21,429 bases of DNA. It comes from Kiloniellales bacterium. Its GTDB lineage: Bacteria > Pseudomonadota > Alphaproteobacteria > Kiloniellales > JAKSBE01. Location of the stretch: NCBI GenBank assembly GCA_030067055.1, contig JASJAL010000017.1, positions 1-21,429 on the forward strand. The letters are read 5' to 3'. Below, in pieces: positions 1 through 7,900 of this stretch (position 1 is the first letter of the stretch; every line of letters starts with the position of its first letter). The notes below the pieces were generated by a model, which did no database searches, had not been told where the DNA came from, and saw only the letters and a list, made by a program, of their open reading frames with translations. A program made the position numbers and the translations under genes.

Positions 1-1401
1 GGCGGCCTGCGCCAGCGCGCGATGATCGCCATGGCGCTGATCTGCCGGCCCGCCCTGCTGATCGCCGACGAGCCGACCACCGCGCTCGACGTCACGATCC
101 AGGCGCAGATCCTGAAGCTGCTGCACGACCTGCAGTCCGAGCTGCAGATGGCGGTGCTGATGATCACCCACGACCTCGGCGTGGTCGCTAACGTCGCCGA
201 GGAGGTCGTGGTCATGTACCACGGCGAGGTCATGGAGCACGGCAGCTTGGACGACATCTTCCGTAAGGCCGAGCACCCCTACCTCAAGGCGCTGCTGCGC
301 GCGGTGCCTCGTTTCCACATGGAGGTCGGCGAACGCCTGGTGCCGATCCGCGAGATCGAGCACCCCGAGGACGGCGCGCTCATGAAGCTGCGGCGCAGCA
401 GCACGAGCGAGGTCGTCGAAGGCGCGCCGCTGCTAACCGTCGACTCGATCACCAAGCGCTTCCAAACCCGCAAGACCAACGGCTGGATCTCGGCGGAGCG
501 GAGCGAGATCCTGGCGGTCGACGACGTGTCCTTCCAGCTGCGCCGCGGCGAGTGCCTGGGCCTGGTCGGCGAAAGCGGCTGCGGCAAGTCGACGCTGTCC
601 AAGATCATCATGCGCGCCCTGGGCACGGATTCGGGCAGCGTCACCTGGCACGACGCGGGCCGCGACATCGATATGCTCGCCCTGGATGGCGCGCCCCTGA
701 CCGAGTTCCGCCGCCGGATTCAGTACGTCTTCCAGGATCCCTTCAGCTCGCTCAACCCGCGCATGACCGTGGCCGAGATCATCGCCGAGCCGCTGGTCAT
801 CCACGGCATCGGAGATGCCGCCTCGCGCTCTGAGTTCGTGGCGGAGCTCATGCACGTGGTCGGCCTCGACCGCCGGCATCTCCGGCGCTACCCGCACAGC
901 TTTTCCGGCGGCCAGCGCCAGCGCATCTGCATCGCGCGGGCCTTGGCGCTGAAGCCCGAGGTGCTGATCTGCGACGAGCCGGTCTCGGCCCTCGACGTCT
1001 CGATCCAGGCCCAGATCCTCAATCTCCTGAAGGACCTCAGGGATGCCCTCGGGCTGACCTACCTCTTCATCAGCCACAACCTGGCCGTGGTCGACTACAT
1101 CGCCGACCGAATCGCGGTGATGTGCCGCGGGCGCCTGGTCGAGATCGCGCCGCGCGAAACCCTGTTCCGGCGGCCGGTGCATCCCTATACCCGGGCGCTG
1201 CTATCGGCGGTTCCCGAGCCGGACCCGGACCAGCAGCTGGACCTCAGCGCCTTGATGGAGGGCCGCGCCTCGCAGCCCTCGAACTGGCCGGCACCCTATA
1301 CCATCGACGGATCTACGCATCCGCACTTGATCGACCTGGGCGACGGACACTTCGTGCGTGCCGATCCGGAGCTCGGAACCGTGGAGTTGACCGCACCATG
1401 A
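1..1401 (+). CDS. Dipeptide/oligopeptide-type ABC transporter ATPase, two fused NBDs (5' partial)
   Basis: This is the cytoplasmic ATPase that powers the importer encoded by the next three genes. The reading frame is open from the first base, so the start and most of NBD1 lie outside the window. What remains of NBD1 begins in the signature (GGLRQR) and continues through Walker B ([14 protein letters not shown]), the H-loop (ITHDL) and an oligo_HPY tail ([12 protein letters not shown]). A complete second NBD follows: Walker A GESGCGKS near base 570, Q-loop QDPFSSLNP, signature SFSGGQRQR, Walker [13 protein letters not shown]-loop ISHN and a second [12 protein letters not shown] tail. One polypeptide with both halves matches the DppD-DppF fusion arrangement seen in YejF and GsiA. 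The stop overlaps the start of the binding-protein gene (ATGA), so the two are probably translationally coupled. The substrate cannot be read from the ATPase. Confidence 0.95.
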   Translation, partial: GGLRQRAMIAMALICRPALLIADEPTTALDVTIQAQILKLLHDLQSELQMAVLMITHDLGVVANVAEEVVVMYHGEVMEHGSLDDIFRKAEHPYLKALLRAVPRFHMEVGERLVPIREIEHPEDGALMKLRRSSTSEVVEGAPLLTVDSITKRFQTRKTNGWISAERSEILAVDDVSFQLRRGECLGLVGESGCGKSTLSKIIMRALGTDSGSVTWHDAGRDIDMLALDGAPLTEFRRRIQYVFQDPFSSLNPRMTVAEIIAEPLVIHGIGDAASRSEFVAELMHVVGLDRRHLRRYPHSFSGGQRQRICIARALALKPEVLICDEPVSALDVSIQAQILNLLKDLRDALGLTYLFISHNLAVVDYIADRIAVMCRGRLVEIAPRETLFRRPVHPYTRALLSAVPEPDPDQQLDLSALMEGRASQPSNWPAPYTIDGSTHPHLIDLGDGHFVRADPELGTVELTAP

Positions 1402-3338
1402 CCAGACCGATTTCCCGCAGGCCCGTACGGCTCGCGACGGCAGCCCTCACCCTCGCCGCGCTGACCCTCGCCGCGCCTTGGTCGGCCAAGGCCTCCGAGG
1501 AACCGCCGCTGATCGCCGAGCTGGTCGCGTCCGGTGAGCTGCCGCCCATGGCCGAGCGCCTGCCCGAGAGGCCCTTCGTCGATCCTCTCGACAAGCCGTG
1601 GATGAGACCGGGTCGCCACGGCGGCACCCTGCGGCTTCTTATGGGCGGCTCTCGCGACGTCCGGCAGATGGTGGTCTACGGCTACGCGCGCCTGGTCGGC
1701 TACCGGCCCGACCTGACCCTGGCCCCGGACATCCTCGAGAAGATGGAGGTCGAGGACAATCGGGTCTTCACCATGTACCTGCGCCCCGGCCATCGCTGGT
1801 CGGACGGCGCGCCCTTCACCTCCGACGACTTTCGCTACTGGTGGGAAGAAGTCGCGAACAACGACAAGCTGTTTCCCGCCGGTCCGCCGGTGGTCCTGCG
1901 GGCCGACGGCGAGCTGCCCAAGGTCGAGTATCCCAGCAAGACCGTGGTGCGCTACACCTGGCCGAAGCCCAACCCGACCTTCCTCGACGAGCTGGCCAAG
2001 GCGCGGCCGCTCTACATCTACGCGCCGTCGCACTACCTGAAGCAGTTCCATGCCGATCACGCCGATGCCGCGGAGCTGGAGGCGAAGGTCAAGGAGGCCG
2101 GGGTGCGCAACTGGGCAGCGCTGCACATCCGCCAGGGCCATCTCTACAAGAACCGGAACCCGGACCTGCCCAGCCTGCAGCCTTGGATCAACTCCACGCG
2201 CCCGCCCTCGGAGCGTTTCGTCTTCAAGCGCAATCCCTTCTTCCATCGGGTCGACAAGAACGGGCTGCAGCTGCCCTACATCGACAAGGTGGTGGTCACC
2301 ATCGCCAGCAGCGGCCTGATTCCCGCCAAGACCGGGGCCGGGGACAGCGACCTGCAGGCCCGCTACCTGCGCTTCGACAACTACACCTTCCTGAAGGACG
2401 CGGAGAAGAAGCAGGACTTCGAGGTCCGGCTCTGGAACACCGGAATCGGCTCGCGGGTCACCTTGTTTCCCAACCTCAACGTCGAGGATCCGATCCTTCG
2501 CGAGCTCTTCCGGGACGTGCGTTTCCGGCGCGCCCTGTCGCTCGCGATCGATCGGGACGAGATCAACCAGGCGGTCTACTTCGGCCTCGGCCGTCCGGGC
2601 AACAATACCTTGCTGAGCACGAGCCCCTTGTTCGATGAGAGCTACCTGAAGCGCTGGGCCAACTACGATCCAGAGAAGGCCTCGGCCCTGCTGGACGAGC
2701 TTGGTCTGACCGAGCGAAACGATCGGGGCATCCGCCTGCTGCCCGACAAGCGGCCGCTGGAGCTGATCGTCGAATCGGCGGGCGAAAGCACCGAGGAAAC
2801 CGACGTCCTGGAGCTGATTCGGGATTCCTGGCAGCGGGTCGGCGTCAAGCTCTTCACCAAGCCGTCGCAGCGGGAAGTCTTCTACAACCGGGTGTTCGCC
2901 GGCGAGGCACAGTTCGCTGTCTCCAAAGGCCTGGACAACGGCGTCGCGACCCCGGACATGAGCCCCAGCGAGTTCGTGCCGATCACCCAGGATCATCTGC
3001 AATGGCCGAAATGGGGCCAGTACTACGAGACCCGCGGCCGCTCGGGCGAAGCGCCCAACCTGCGTCCCGGGATCGAACTGCTGGAGCTCTACAAGGACTG
3101 GTACGCCGCACCCAATACGGAAGCGCGAACAAAGGTCTGGAAACAGATCCTGGAAATCCACGCGGAGCAGGTCTTCACCATCGGCACCGTCAGCGCCATC
3201 CCGCAACCGGTCGTGGTCAACCGGCGCCTGCACAATCTGCCAAAGGAGGGCACCTACAGCTGGTACCCCGGCTCCTTCTTCGGCTCATACCACCTCGACC
3301 ACGTCTGGCTTGAACCGAAAGACGGCAGCGCGCAGTAG
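1398..3338 (+). CDS. ABC transporter substrate-binding protein, family 5 (peptide/nickel/oligosaccharide type)
   Basis: This 646-residue periplasmic receptor delivers ligand to the permeases encoded downstream. The start at 1398 overlaps the ATPase stop as ATGA and gives a clean Sec signal peptide: a basic n-region ([11 protein letters not shown]), a hydrophobic Ala/Leu core and a probable cleavage site after AKA, about residue 32. The frame is also open upstream, but that part runs antiparallel to no new gene and simply overlaps the ATPase. Family 5 hallmarks are the GGTLRL strand soon after the mature N-terminus, the block RPGHRWSDGAPFTSDDF, and FRRALSLAIDRDEI. About 650 residues is at the long end for the family. 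Relatives of this shape bind peptides, but some rhizobial ones bind galactosides, so the ligand is left open. A ribosome-binding GGAGG sits between this stop and the next gene. Confidence 0.93.
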   Translation: MTRPISRRPVRLATAALTLAALTLAAPWSAKASEEPPLIAELVASGELPPMAERLPERPFVDPLDKPWMRPGRHGGTLRLLMGGSRDVRQMVVYGYARLVGYRPDLTLAPDILEKMEVEDNRVFTMYLRPGHRWSDGAPFTSDDFRYWWEEVANNDKLFPAGPPVVLRADGELPKVEYPSKTVVRYTWPKPNPTFLDELAKARPLYIYAPSHYLKQFHADHADAAELEAKVKEAGVRNWAALHIRQGHLYKNRNPDLPSLQPWINSTRPPSERFVFKRNPFFHRVDKNGLQLPYIDKVVVTIASSGLIPAKTGAGDSDLQARYLRFDNYTFLKDAEKKQDFEVRLWNTGIGSRVTLFPNLNVEDPILRELFRDVRFRRALSLAIDRDEINQAVYFGLGRPGNNTLLSTSPLFDESYLKRWANYDPEKASALLDELGLTERNDRGIRLLPDKRPLELIVESAGESTEETDVLELIRDSWQRVGVKLFTKPSQREVFYNRVFAGEAQFAVSKGLDNGVATPDMSPSEFVPITQDHLQWPKWGQYYETRGRSGEAPNLRPGIELLELYKDWYAAPNTEARTKVWKQILEIHAEQVFTIGTVSAIPQPVVVNRRLHNLPKEGTYSWYPGSFFGSYHLDHVWLEPKDGSAQ

Positions 3339-3356
3339 CCGGAGGGCCCGAAGACC

Positions 3357-4355
3357 ATGCTGTCCTATACGGCGCGCCGCATCCTGGTGATGATCCCGAC
3401 GCTGATCGCGATCAGCATGATCATCTTCGTCATCATCCAGCTGCCGCCCGGCGACTACCTCGAGACCTACATCAACGAGCTCAAGTCGCAGGGCGAGCAG
3501 GTCGACCCGGCGCGCATCGAGTACCTGAAGGAGATCTACGGCCTCGACAAGCCGATGTACGAGCAATACCTGCTCTGGGTCTTCGGGCTGCTGCAGGGCG
3601 ATCTGGGCTATTCCTTCGAGTTCGAGCTGCCGGTCAGCGAGGTGGTCGGCGACCGTCTCTGGCTCTCGATGGTCCTGTCGACCTCGACCATCATCTTCAC
3701 CTGGATCGTGGCCTTTCCCATCGGCATCTACTCGGCGGTCCGGCAGTACAGCTCCGGCGACTACGTCCTGACCTTCCTGGGCTTCCTCGGCCTGGCGACG
3801 CCGAACTTCCTGCTCGCCCTGGTCCTGATGTACCTGGCCAACGTCTATTTCGGGATCTCCATCGGCGGCCTGATGGACGAGAGCTACATCGATCAGCCCT
3901 GGTCGCTGGCCAAGGTCGGGTCGGTGCTGGAGCACCTGATGGTTCCGGTCATCGTCATCGGCACGTCGGGGACCGCCTCGCTGATCCGTACCCTGCGCGC
4001 CAACCTTCTGGACGAGCTTCAGAAGCAGTACGTCGTCACCGGGCGGGCCAAGGGCCTGTCGCCGCGCAAGCTGCTGCTCAAGTACCCCCTGCGCATCGCC
4101 CTCAACCCCTTCGTCGCCGACATCGGCAACATCCTGCCGCGCATCATCTCCGGCGCGGTGCTGGTCTCGGTGGTGATGAACCTGCCGACGACGGGGCCGA
4201 TGCTGCTGGGCGCCCTGAAGAGCCAGGACATGTACTTGGCGGGGTCATTCCTGATGTTCCTCTCGCTCCTGGTCGTGATCGGCACCTTCCTCTCCGATCT
4301 CGGCTTGGCGGCGCTCGATCCGCGGATCCGGCTGGAAGGACGGGCTGAAAAGTGA
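3357..4355 (+). CDS. ABC transporter permease, DppB/OppB family
   Basis: This is an inner-membrane channel subunit of 332 residues, normal for DppB. TM1 is at about residues 9-29 (ILVMIPTLIAISMIIFVII). A periplasmic segment follows with the family pattern of a PPGDY turn and a YGLDKPMYEQYLLW stretch, then LQGDLGYSF, which introduces the BPD_transp_1 core. Further hydrophobic segments lie near residues 100-125, 135-160, 195-215, 255-275 and 295-320. The cytoplasmic EAA loop that docks on the ATPase is visible as GRAKGLSPRKLLLKYPLRIA, around residue 228. The ATG lies 18 bases after the binding-protein stop, with GGAGG upstream. The stop overlaps the GTG of the partner permease (GTGA), so the two subunits should be made in equal amounts. 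Confidence 0.95.
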   Translation: MLSYTARRILVMIPTLIAISMIIFVIIQLPPGDYLETYINELKSQGEQVDPARIEYLKEIYGLDKPMYEQYLLWVFGLLQGDLGYSFEFELPVSEVVGDRLWLSMVLSTSTIIFTWIVAFPIGIYSAVRQYSSGDYVLTFLGFLGLATPNFLLALVLMYLANVYFGISIGGLMDESYIDQPWSLAKVGSVLEHLMVPVIVIGTSGTASLIRTLRANLLDELQKQYVVTGRAKGLSPRKLLLKYPLRIALNPFVADIGNILPRIISGAVLVSVVMNLPTTGPMLLGALKSQDMYLAGSFLMFLSLLVVIGTFLSDLGLAALDPRIRLEGRAEK

Positions 4356-5548
4356 CCGATACGTCCCTTCCCGAAGGCGGCACCGCCAAGGGCGCAGAGG
4401 CGCCGCTGCCGCACTACGTCAACCCAGCGCCCTTCGATCCCTCCACCAAGGAGGCGATGACGCCGGAGCAGGAGCGCTACTTCATGGCGCCGCAATGGCG
4501 CCTGGTCTGGTGGAAGTTCAAGCGCCACCGGGTGGCTCTGTTCTCGGCCGTCTTGATCCTGCTGCTCTACGCCTCGATCCTGATCTGCGAATTCCTGGCC
4601 CCCTACAACCTCCACGCCCGCCACACCGATTTCATCTATGCGCCGCCCCAGGCGGTCCATTTGTTCCACGAGGGCAGCTTCGTCGGGCCCTTCGTCTACG
4701 GTTTCGACTACCGCCTGAACATGGAGAACCTGAGCCGGGAGTTCACGCCGAACCCGGAGAAGATCCAGAAGCTGCGGTTCTTCTGCCACGGCGAGACCTA
4801 CCGCTTCTGGGGCTTGATCGAGGGCAGCTTCCGCTTCGTCTGCCCGGCCGAGGACGGCACCCTGTTCCTGCTCGGCACCGACCGTCTGGGCCGCGACATG
4901 CTGAGCCGGATCATCTATGGCGCCCGGATCTCCCTGACCATCGGGCTGGTCGGCATCTCCCTCAGCTTCCTCCTGGGAATCATCATTGGCGGCCTGGCCG
5001 GCTACTACGGCGGCTGGGTCGACAACGTGACCCAGCGCGGCATCGAGATCGTCCGCAGCTTCCCGGAGATCCCCCTCTGGATGTCGCTCTCGGCGATCCT
5101 GCCGGTGACCTGGAGCCCGATCGGAGTCTACTTCGGCCTGACCATCATCCTGGCCCTGCTCGATTGGCCCGGACTCGCCCGCGCGGTGCGCTCGAAGCTG
5201 CTGTCGCTGCGCGAGGAAGACTTCTGCACGGCCGCCCAGCTTATGGGCGCCTCGCCGGCGCGGATCATCGGCCGGCACCTCCTGCCCAGCTTCACCAGCC
5301 ATCTGATCGCCTCGGTCACCCTCTCGATCCCGGCCATGATCCTGGGCGAGACGGCGCTCTCGTTCCTGGGCCTCGGCCTGCGCCCGCCGGTGACCAGCTG
5401 GGGCGTCCTGCTGTCCGAAGCGCAGAACATCAACGTGGTCGTGCTCTATCCTTGGCTGATGATCCCGGTGATCCCGGTGATCGTCGTGGTGCTGGCCTTC
5501 AACTTCATCGGCGACGGCCTGCGCGACGCTGCGGACCCCTACAAGTAG
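4352..5548 (+). CDS. ABC transporter permease, DppC/OppC family with large periplasmic insert
   Basis: This is the second channel subunit, 398 residues, which is about 100 longer than a minimal DppC. The extra length has two sources. One is a cytoplasmic N-tail of about 50 residues ending in SPxQWRL-like MAPQWRLVWWKFKRH. The other is a periplasmic insert (about residues 84-172) between TM1 and the transport core. The core opens with GTDRLGRDMLSRIIYGARIS and contains the EAA loop (AAQLMGASPARIIGRHLLP) and the terminal FNFIGDGLRDAADP motif. YejE and several sugar/peptide relatives share this insert. Here it carries two cysteines (about C145 and C164) that could form a disulfide. The start is GTG, overlapping the DppB stop. 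The gene ends 10 bases before the convergent uup stop, and no intrinsic terminator is obvious between them. Confidence 0.94.
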   Translation: MTDTSLPEGGTAKGAEAPLPHYVNPAPFDPSTKEAMTPEQERYFMAPQWRLVWWKFKRHRVALFSAVLILLLYASILICEFLAPYNLHARHTDFIYAPPQAVHLFHEGSFVGPFVYGFDYRLNMENLSREFTPNPEKIQKLRFFCHGETYRFWGLIEGSFRFVCPAEDGTLFLLGTDRLGRDMLSRIIYGARISLTIGLVGISLSFLLGIIIGGLAGYYGGWVDNVTQRGIEIVRSFPEIPLWMSLSAILPVTWSPIGVYFGLTIILALLDWPGLARAVRSKLLSLREEDFCTAAQLMGASPARIIGRHLLPSFTSHLIASVTLSIPAMILGETALSFLGLGLRPPVTSWGVLLSEAQNINVVVLYPWLMIPVIPVIVVVLAFNFIGDGLRDAADPYK

Positions 5549-5558
5549 CGCTCGCCGC

Positions 5559-7367
5559 TCAATCCAGCTCGTCCTTCAGCAGCTCCAAACGGAGCCATTC
5601 GTCTTCGGCCGCCTGGAGCTTGGCCTGGGTGCTGTCGAGGGCGCGGGCCGTGCGTTCCACCTGGGCCCGGTCCTTTTCGTAGGCCGCAGGGTCGGCCATG
5701 GCAGCCTCGAGGCGCGCGGCCTCGGCCGAGAGCCGTTCGATCTCCGCCGGCAGGGTCTTGAGCGCATGCTGCTCGCGCGCGGAGAGACGGCGCTTGCGCG
5801 GCGGGGCGGCCTGAGGCGACCCGGCGGCCCGAGGTCGCTTCGGCTTGGCCGGCTTGGCGGTTGCCGGTGCGGTCACGCCGGCACCGCGCTGCGTCAGCAT
5901 GTCGCTGTAGCCGCCGGCGTACTCGATCCAGCGGCCGGCGCCCTCGGCCATCACCACCGAGGTCGCGACCCGGTCGATGAAGTCGCGGTCGTGGCTGACC
6001 AGCAGCAGGGTCCCGGAATAGTCGGCGAGCGTCTCCTGCAATAGGTCCAGGGTCTCCAGGTCGAGGTCGTTGGTCGGCTCGTCGAGGACCAGGACGTTCG
6101 AAGGCCGGGCCAGGGCGCGGGCCAGAAGCAGACGGCCGCGCTCGCCGCCGGACAGCCGCGCGACCGGCTGGCGGGCCTGGTCGGGCAGAAAGAGGAAGTC
6201 CTTCATGTAGGAGACGACGTGGCGCGGCTGCCCGCCGACGAAGACGGTGTCGCCGCGGCCCTCGGTCAGGACCTCGGCCAGGGTCGCGGTCGCATCGAGC
6301 GTCTCGCGCTTCTGGTCCAGGGAAACCACCTGCAGGCTGGCGCCGCGGGTCACCTTTCCGGCATCCGGCGCCAGCTCGCCCAGAAGCAGCTTGATCAGGG
6401 TCGTTTTGCCGGCGCCGTTCGGCCCGATCAGGGCGATCCGCTCGCCGCGCATCACCTTGAGAGAGAGATCGGCGACGATCGGCCGCCCATCGTAGGTCTT
6501 GGCCAAGTCCTCCGCCTCGAAGACCAGACGGCTGGAGGTCTCGGCCCGGGCGGCGGCCAGCTTGACCTTGCCCGGCGCCGCCTTGGCCTCGCGCCGGGCC
6601 TGCTTCAGGGCGTGGAGCTCGGCAAGACGACGGACGTTGCGTTTACGCCGGGCCGTGACGCCGTAGCGGCGCCAGTGCTCTTCGCGGACGATCTTGCGGT
6701 CGCGCTTGTGCCGCTCGGCCTCTTCCTGTTCCAGGATCTCGTCGCGCCAGGCCTCGAAGTCGCCGAAACCGCGCTCCATCCGCCGGCAGGCGCCCCGGTC
6801 GAGCCAGACGGTGGCGCGGGTCAGGTTCTCGAGAAAGCGCCGGTCGTGGGAGACCAGGACCAGCGCCGATCTCAGGCCCTTGAGCTCCGCCTCCAGCCAT
6901 TCGATGGCCGGCAGATCGAGGTGGTTGGTCGGCTCGTCCAGGAGCAGCACGTCGGGCGCCGGCGCCAGGGTGCGGGCAAGCGCGGCGCGGCGCGCCTCGC
7001 CGCCCGAGAGGTTGGCCGGATCCTCGTCGCCCGACAGGCCGAGCGCCTTGAGAAGGGCGCGCGCTCGGTGCGGGTCGTCGTCCGGTCCCAGCCCGGACTC
7101 GGCATAGGCGAGGGCGGTCGCGAAGCCCGAGAGATCCGGCTCCTGCGGCAGGTAGCGCAGGGTGACGCCCGGCTGCAGGAAGCGCTCCCCAGCGTCCGGC
7201 TCGACCTCGCCGGCGGCGATCTTGAGCAAGGTCGACTTGCCCGAGCCGTTCAGCCCGACCAGACCGATGCGGTCGCCCGAGGCCACCGCGAGTTCGGCGT
7301 CCTCGAAAAGCTGGGTGGCGCCGATCCGCAGACGCAGCCCTTTGAGGTGGATCAGCGGCGGCGCCAT
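5559..7367 (-). CDS. uup: ABC-F family ATPase, Uup type
   Basis: This is a soluble 602-residue tandem ABC protein of the ABC-F class, which acts on ribosomes or DNA structures and does not transport. It has no membrane segments. NBD1 has Walker A GLNGSGKST (about residue 38), signature LSGGEARRAAL and Walker B LLLDEPTNHLD. NBD2 has GPNGAGKTT (about 318), LSGGERGRLLL and VLDEPTNDLD. The basic inter-domain linker contains WRRYGVTARRKRNVRRL, which resembles the Uup linker. The Lys/Pro/Ala-rich stretch and charged coiled coil at about residues 500-602 is the Uup C-terminal domain, absent from EttA. Uup is linked to suppression of transposon precise excision and to 50S/branched-DNA functions. The ATG follows the DUF983 stop by 7 bases without a strong Shine-Dalgarno sequence, which suggests coupling. 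Confidence 0.93.
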   Translation of the reverse strand: MAPPLIHLKGLRLRIGATQLFEDAELAVASGDRIGLVGLNGSGKSTLLKIAAGEVEPDAGERFLQPGVTLRYLPQEPDLSGFATALAYAESGLGPDDDPHRARALLKALGLSGDEDPANLSGGEARRAALARTLAPAPDVLLLDEPTNHLDLPAIEWLEAELKGLRSALVLVSHDRRFLENLTRATVWLDRGACRRMERGFGDFEAWRDEILEQEEAERHKRDRKIVREEHWRRYGVTARRKRNVRRLAELHALKQARREAKAAPGKVKLAAARAETSSRLVFEAEDLAKTYDGRPIVADLSLKVMRGERIALIGPNGAGKTTLIKLLLGELAPDAGKVTRGASLQVVSLDQKRETLDATATLAEVLTEGRGDTVFVGGQPRHVVSYMKDFLFLPDQARQPVARLSGGERGRLLLARALARPSNVLVLDEPTNDLDLETLDLLQETLADYSGTLLLVSHDRDFIDRVATSVVMAEGAGRWIEYAGGYSDMLTQRGAGVTAPATAKPAKPKRPRAAGSPQAAPPRKRRLSAREQHALKTLPAEIERLSAEAARLEAAMADPAAYEKDRAQVERTARALDSTQAKLQAAEDEWLRLELLKDELD

Positions 7368-7374
7368 CGGAAGG

Positions 7375-7743
7375 CTAGGAGGAGTTAGCCCGGAGCGCCC
7401 AGATCATGGCGATGAAGACGCCCTTGCAGCGCGGCAGCAAGAGCAGGCAGAGGGCGGCGGAGGCGAGGGACACGGCGACGATCAGCAGCCAGAGCGGCAT
7501 GCGATCCACCAGCGCGATCGGCAGGACCACCGGCGCCAGCAGATGGCCGACGATCAGGATGGTCAGCCAGGCCGGGCCGTCGTCGGCCCGCACCTCCGAC
7601 CAGGCCTCGCCGCAGACCGGACAAGCCTCGACCTGCTTGAGATAGGACTTGAAAAGATCGGCGCCGCCGCACCTCGGGCAGTGCCCCCGGAGGGCCCGCC
7701 GGACCGAGGCCCAGAGCCTGCGCGGCTCGTCTTGCTTCGCCAT
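7375..7743 (-). CDS. DUF983 family membrane protein with zinc ribbon
   Basis: This is a 122-residue protein of a conserved alphaproteobacterial family with unknown function. The N-terminal half has two CxxC pairs (C22-PRC and C41-PVC) that should form a zinc ribbon. It is followed by the family signature DDGPAWLTILIVGH and two transmembrane helices at about residues 59-80 and 84-105. The ATG at 7743 has GAGG four bases upstream. The gene sits directly upstream of uup on the same strand with a 7-base gap, so they are probably cotranscribed. Some family members are annotated near cytochrome oxidase assembly genes, but no such gene is present here. Confidence 0.9.
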   Translation of the reverse strand: MAKQDEPRRLWASVRRALRGHCPRCGGADLFKSYLKQVEACPVCGEAWSEVRADDGPAWLTILIVGHLLAPVVLPIALVDRMPLWLLIVAVSLASAALCLLLLPRCKGVFIAMIWALRANSS

Positions 7744-7862
7744 GTCGCCTCGTCCTGATCCTGGATCGCAATGCCCCCCGCTCGGTCCGCGGAGGGCGCC
7801 GCTAGCTCATAGCCGGGCGGCCCGGCTTCTTCAAGCCGAGTCCGTCCGAGACAAGTTCCGTC

Positions 7863-7898
7863 CCATCGAGAAGGGCTCGACAGGCTCGAGCGCGATGG
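7863..7898 (-). terminator. Nested stem-loop after the cyclase gene, possible terminator
   Basis: Just beyond the cyclase stop, CCATCG (7863-7868) pairs with CGATGG (7893-7898), and inside it GCTCGA (7875-7880) pairs with TCGAGC (7886-7891). On the minus strand the inner stem is followed by CCTTCTC, not a clean U-run. It could be a weak or Rho-assisted end for the cyclase transcript. A separate GC-rich hairpin lies at 7811-7827 (AGCCGGG/CCCGGCT) between this and the DUF983 start. Confidence 0.3.
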
Positions 7899-7900
7899 CT

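Noticed and set aside
1296..3233. A 645-residue open frame antisense to the binding-protein gene
   Set aside because: Shadow of a high-GC gene: its composition is rich in Gln, Val, Asp, Gly and Leu with no family motifs, while the plus-strand frame has a signal peptide and clear SBP_bac_5 motifs.
4019..5302. A 427-residue minus-strand frame over the permease genes
   Set aside because: Both plus-strand permeases are strongly supported by membrane segments and EAA motifs. The antisense frame is hydrophilic and featureless.
6219..7388. A 389-residue plus-strand frame over uup
   Set aside because: Uup has complete tandem ABC motifs on the minus strand. The plus frame is an antisense artefact.
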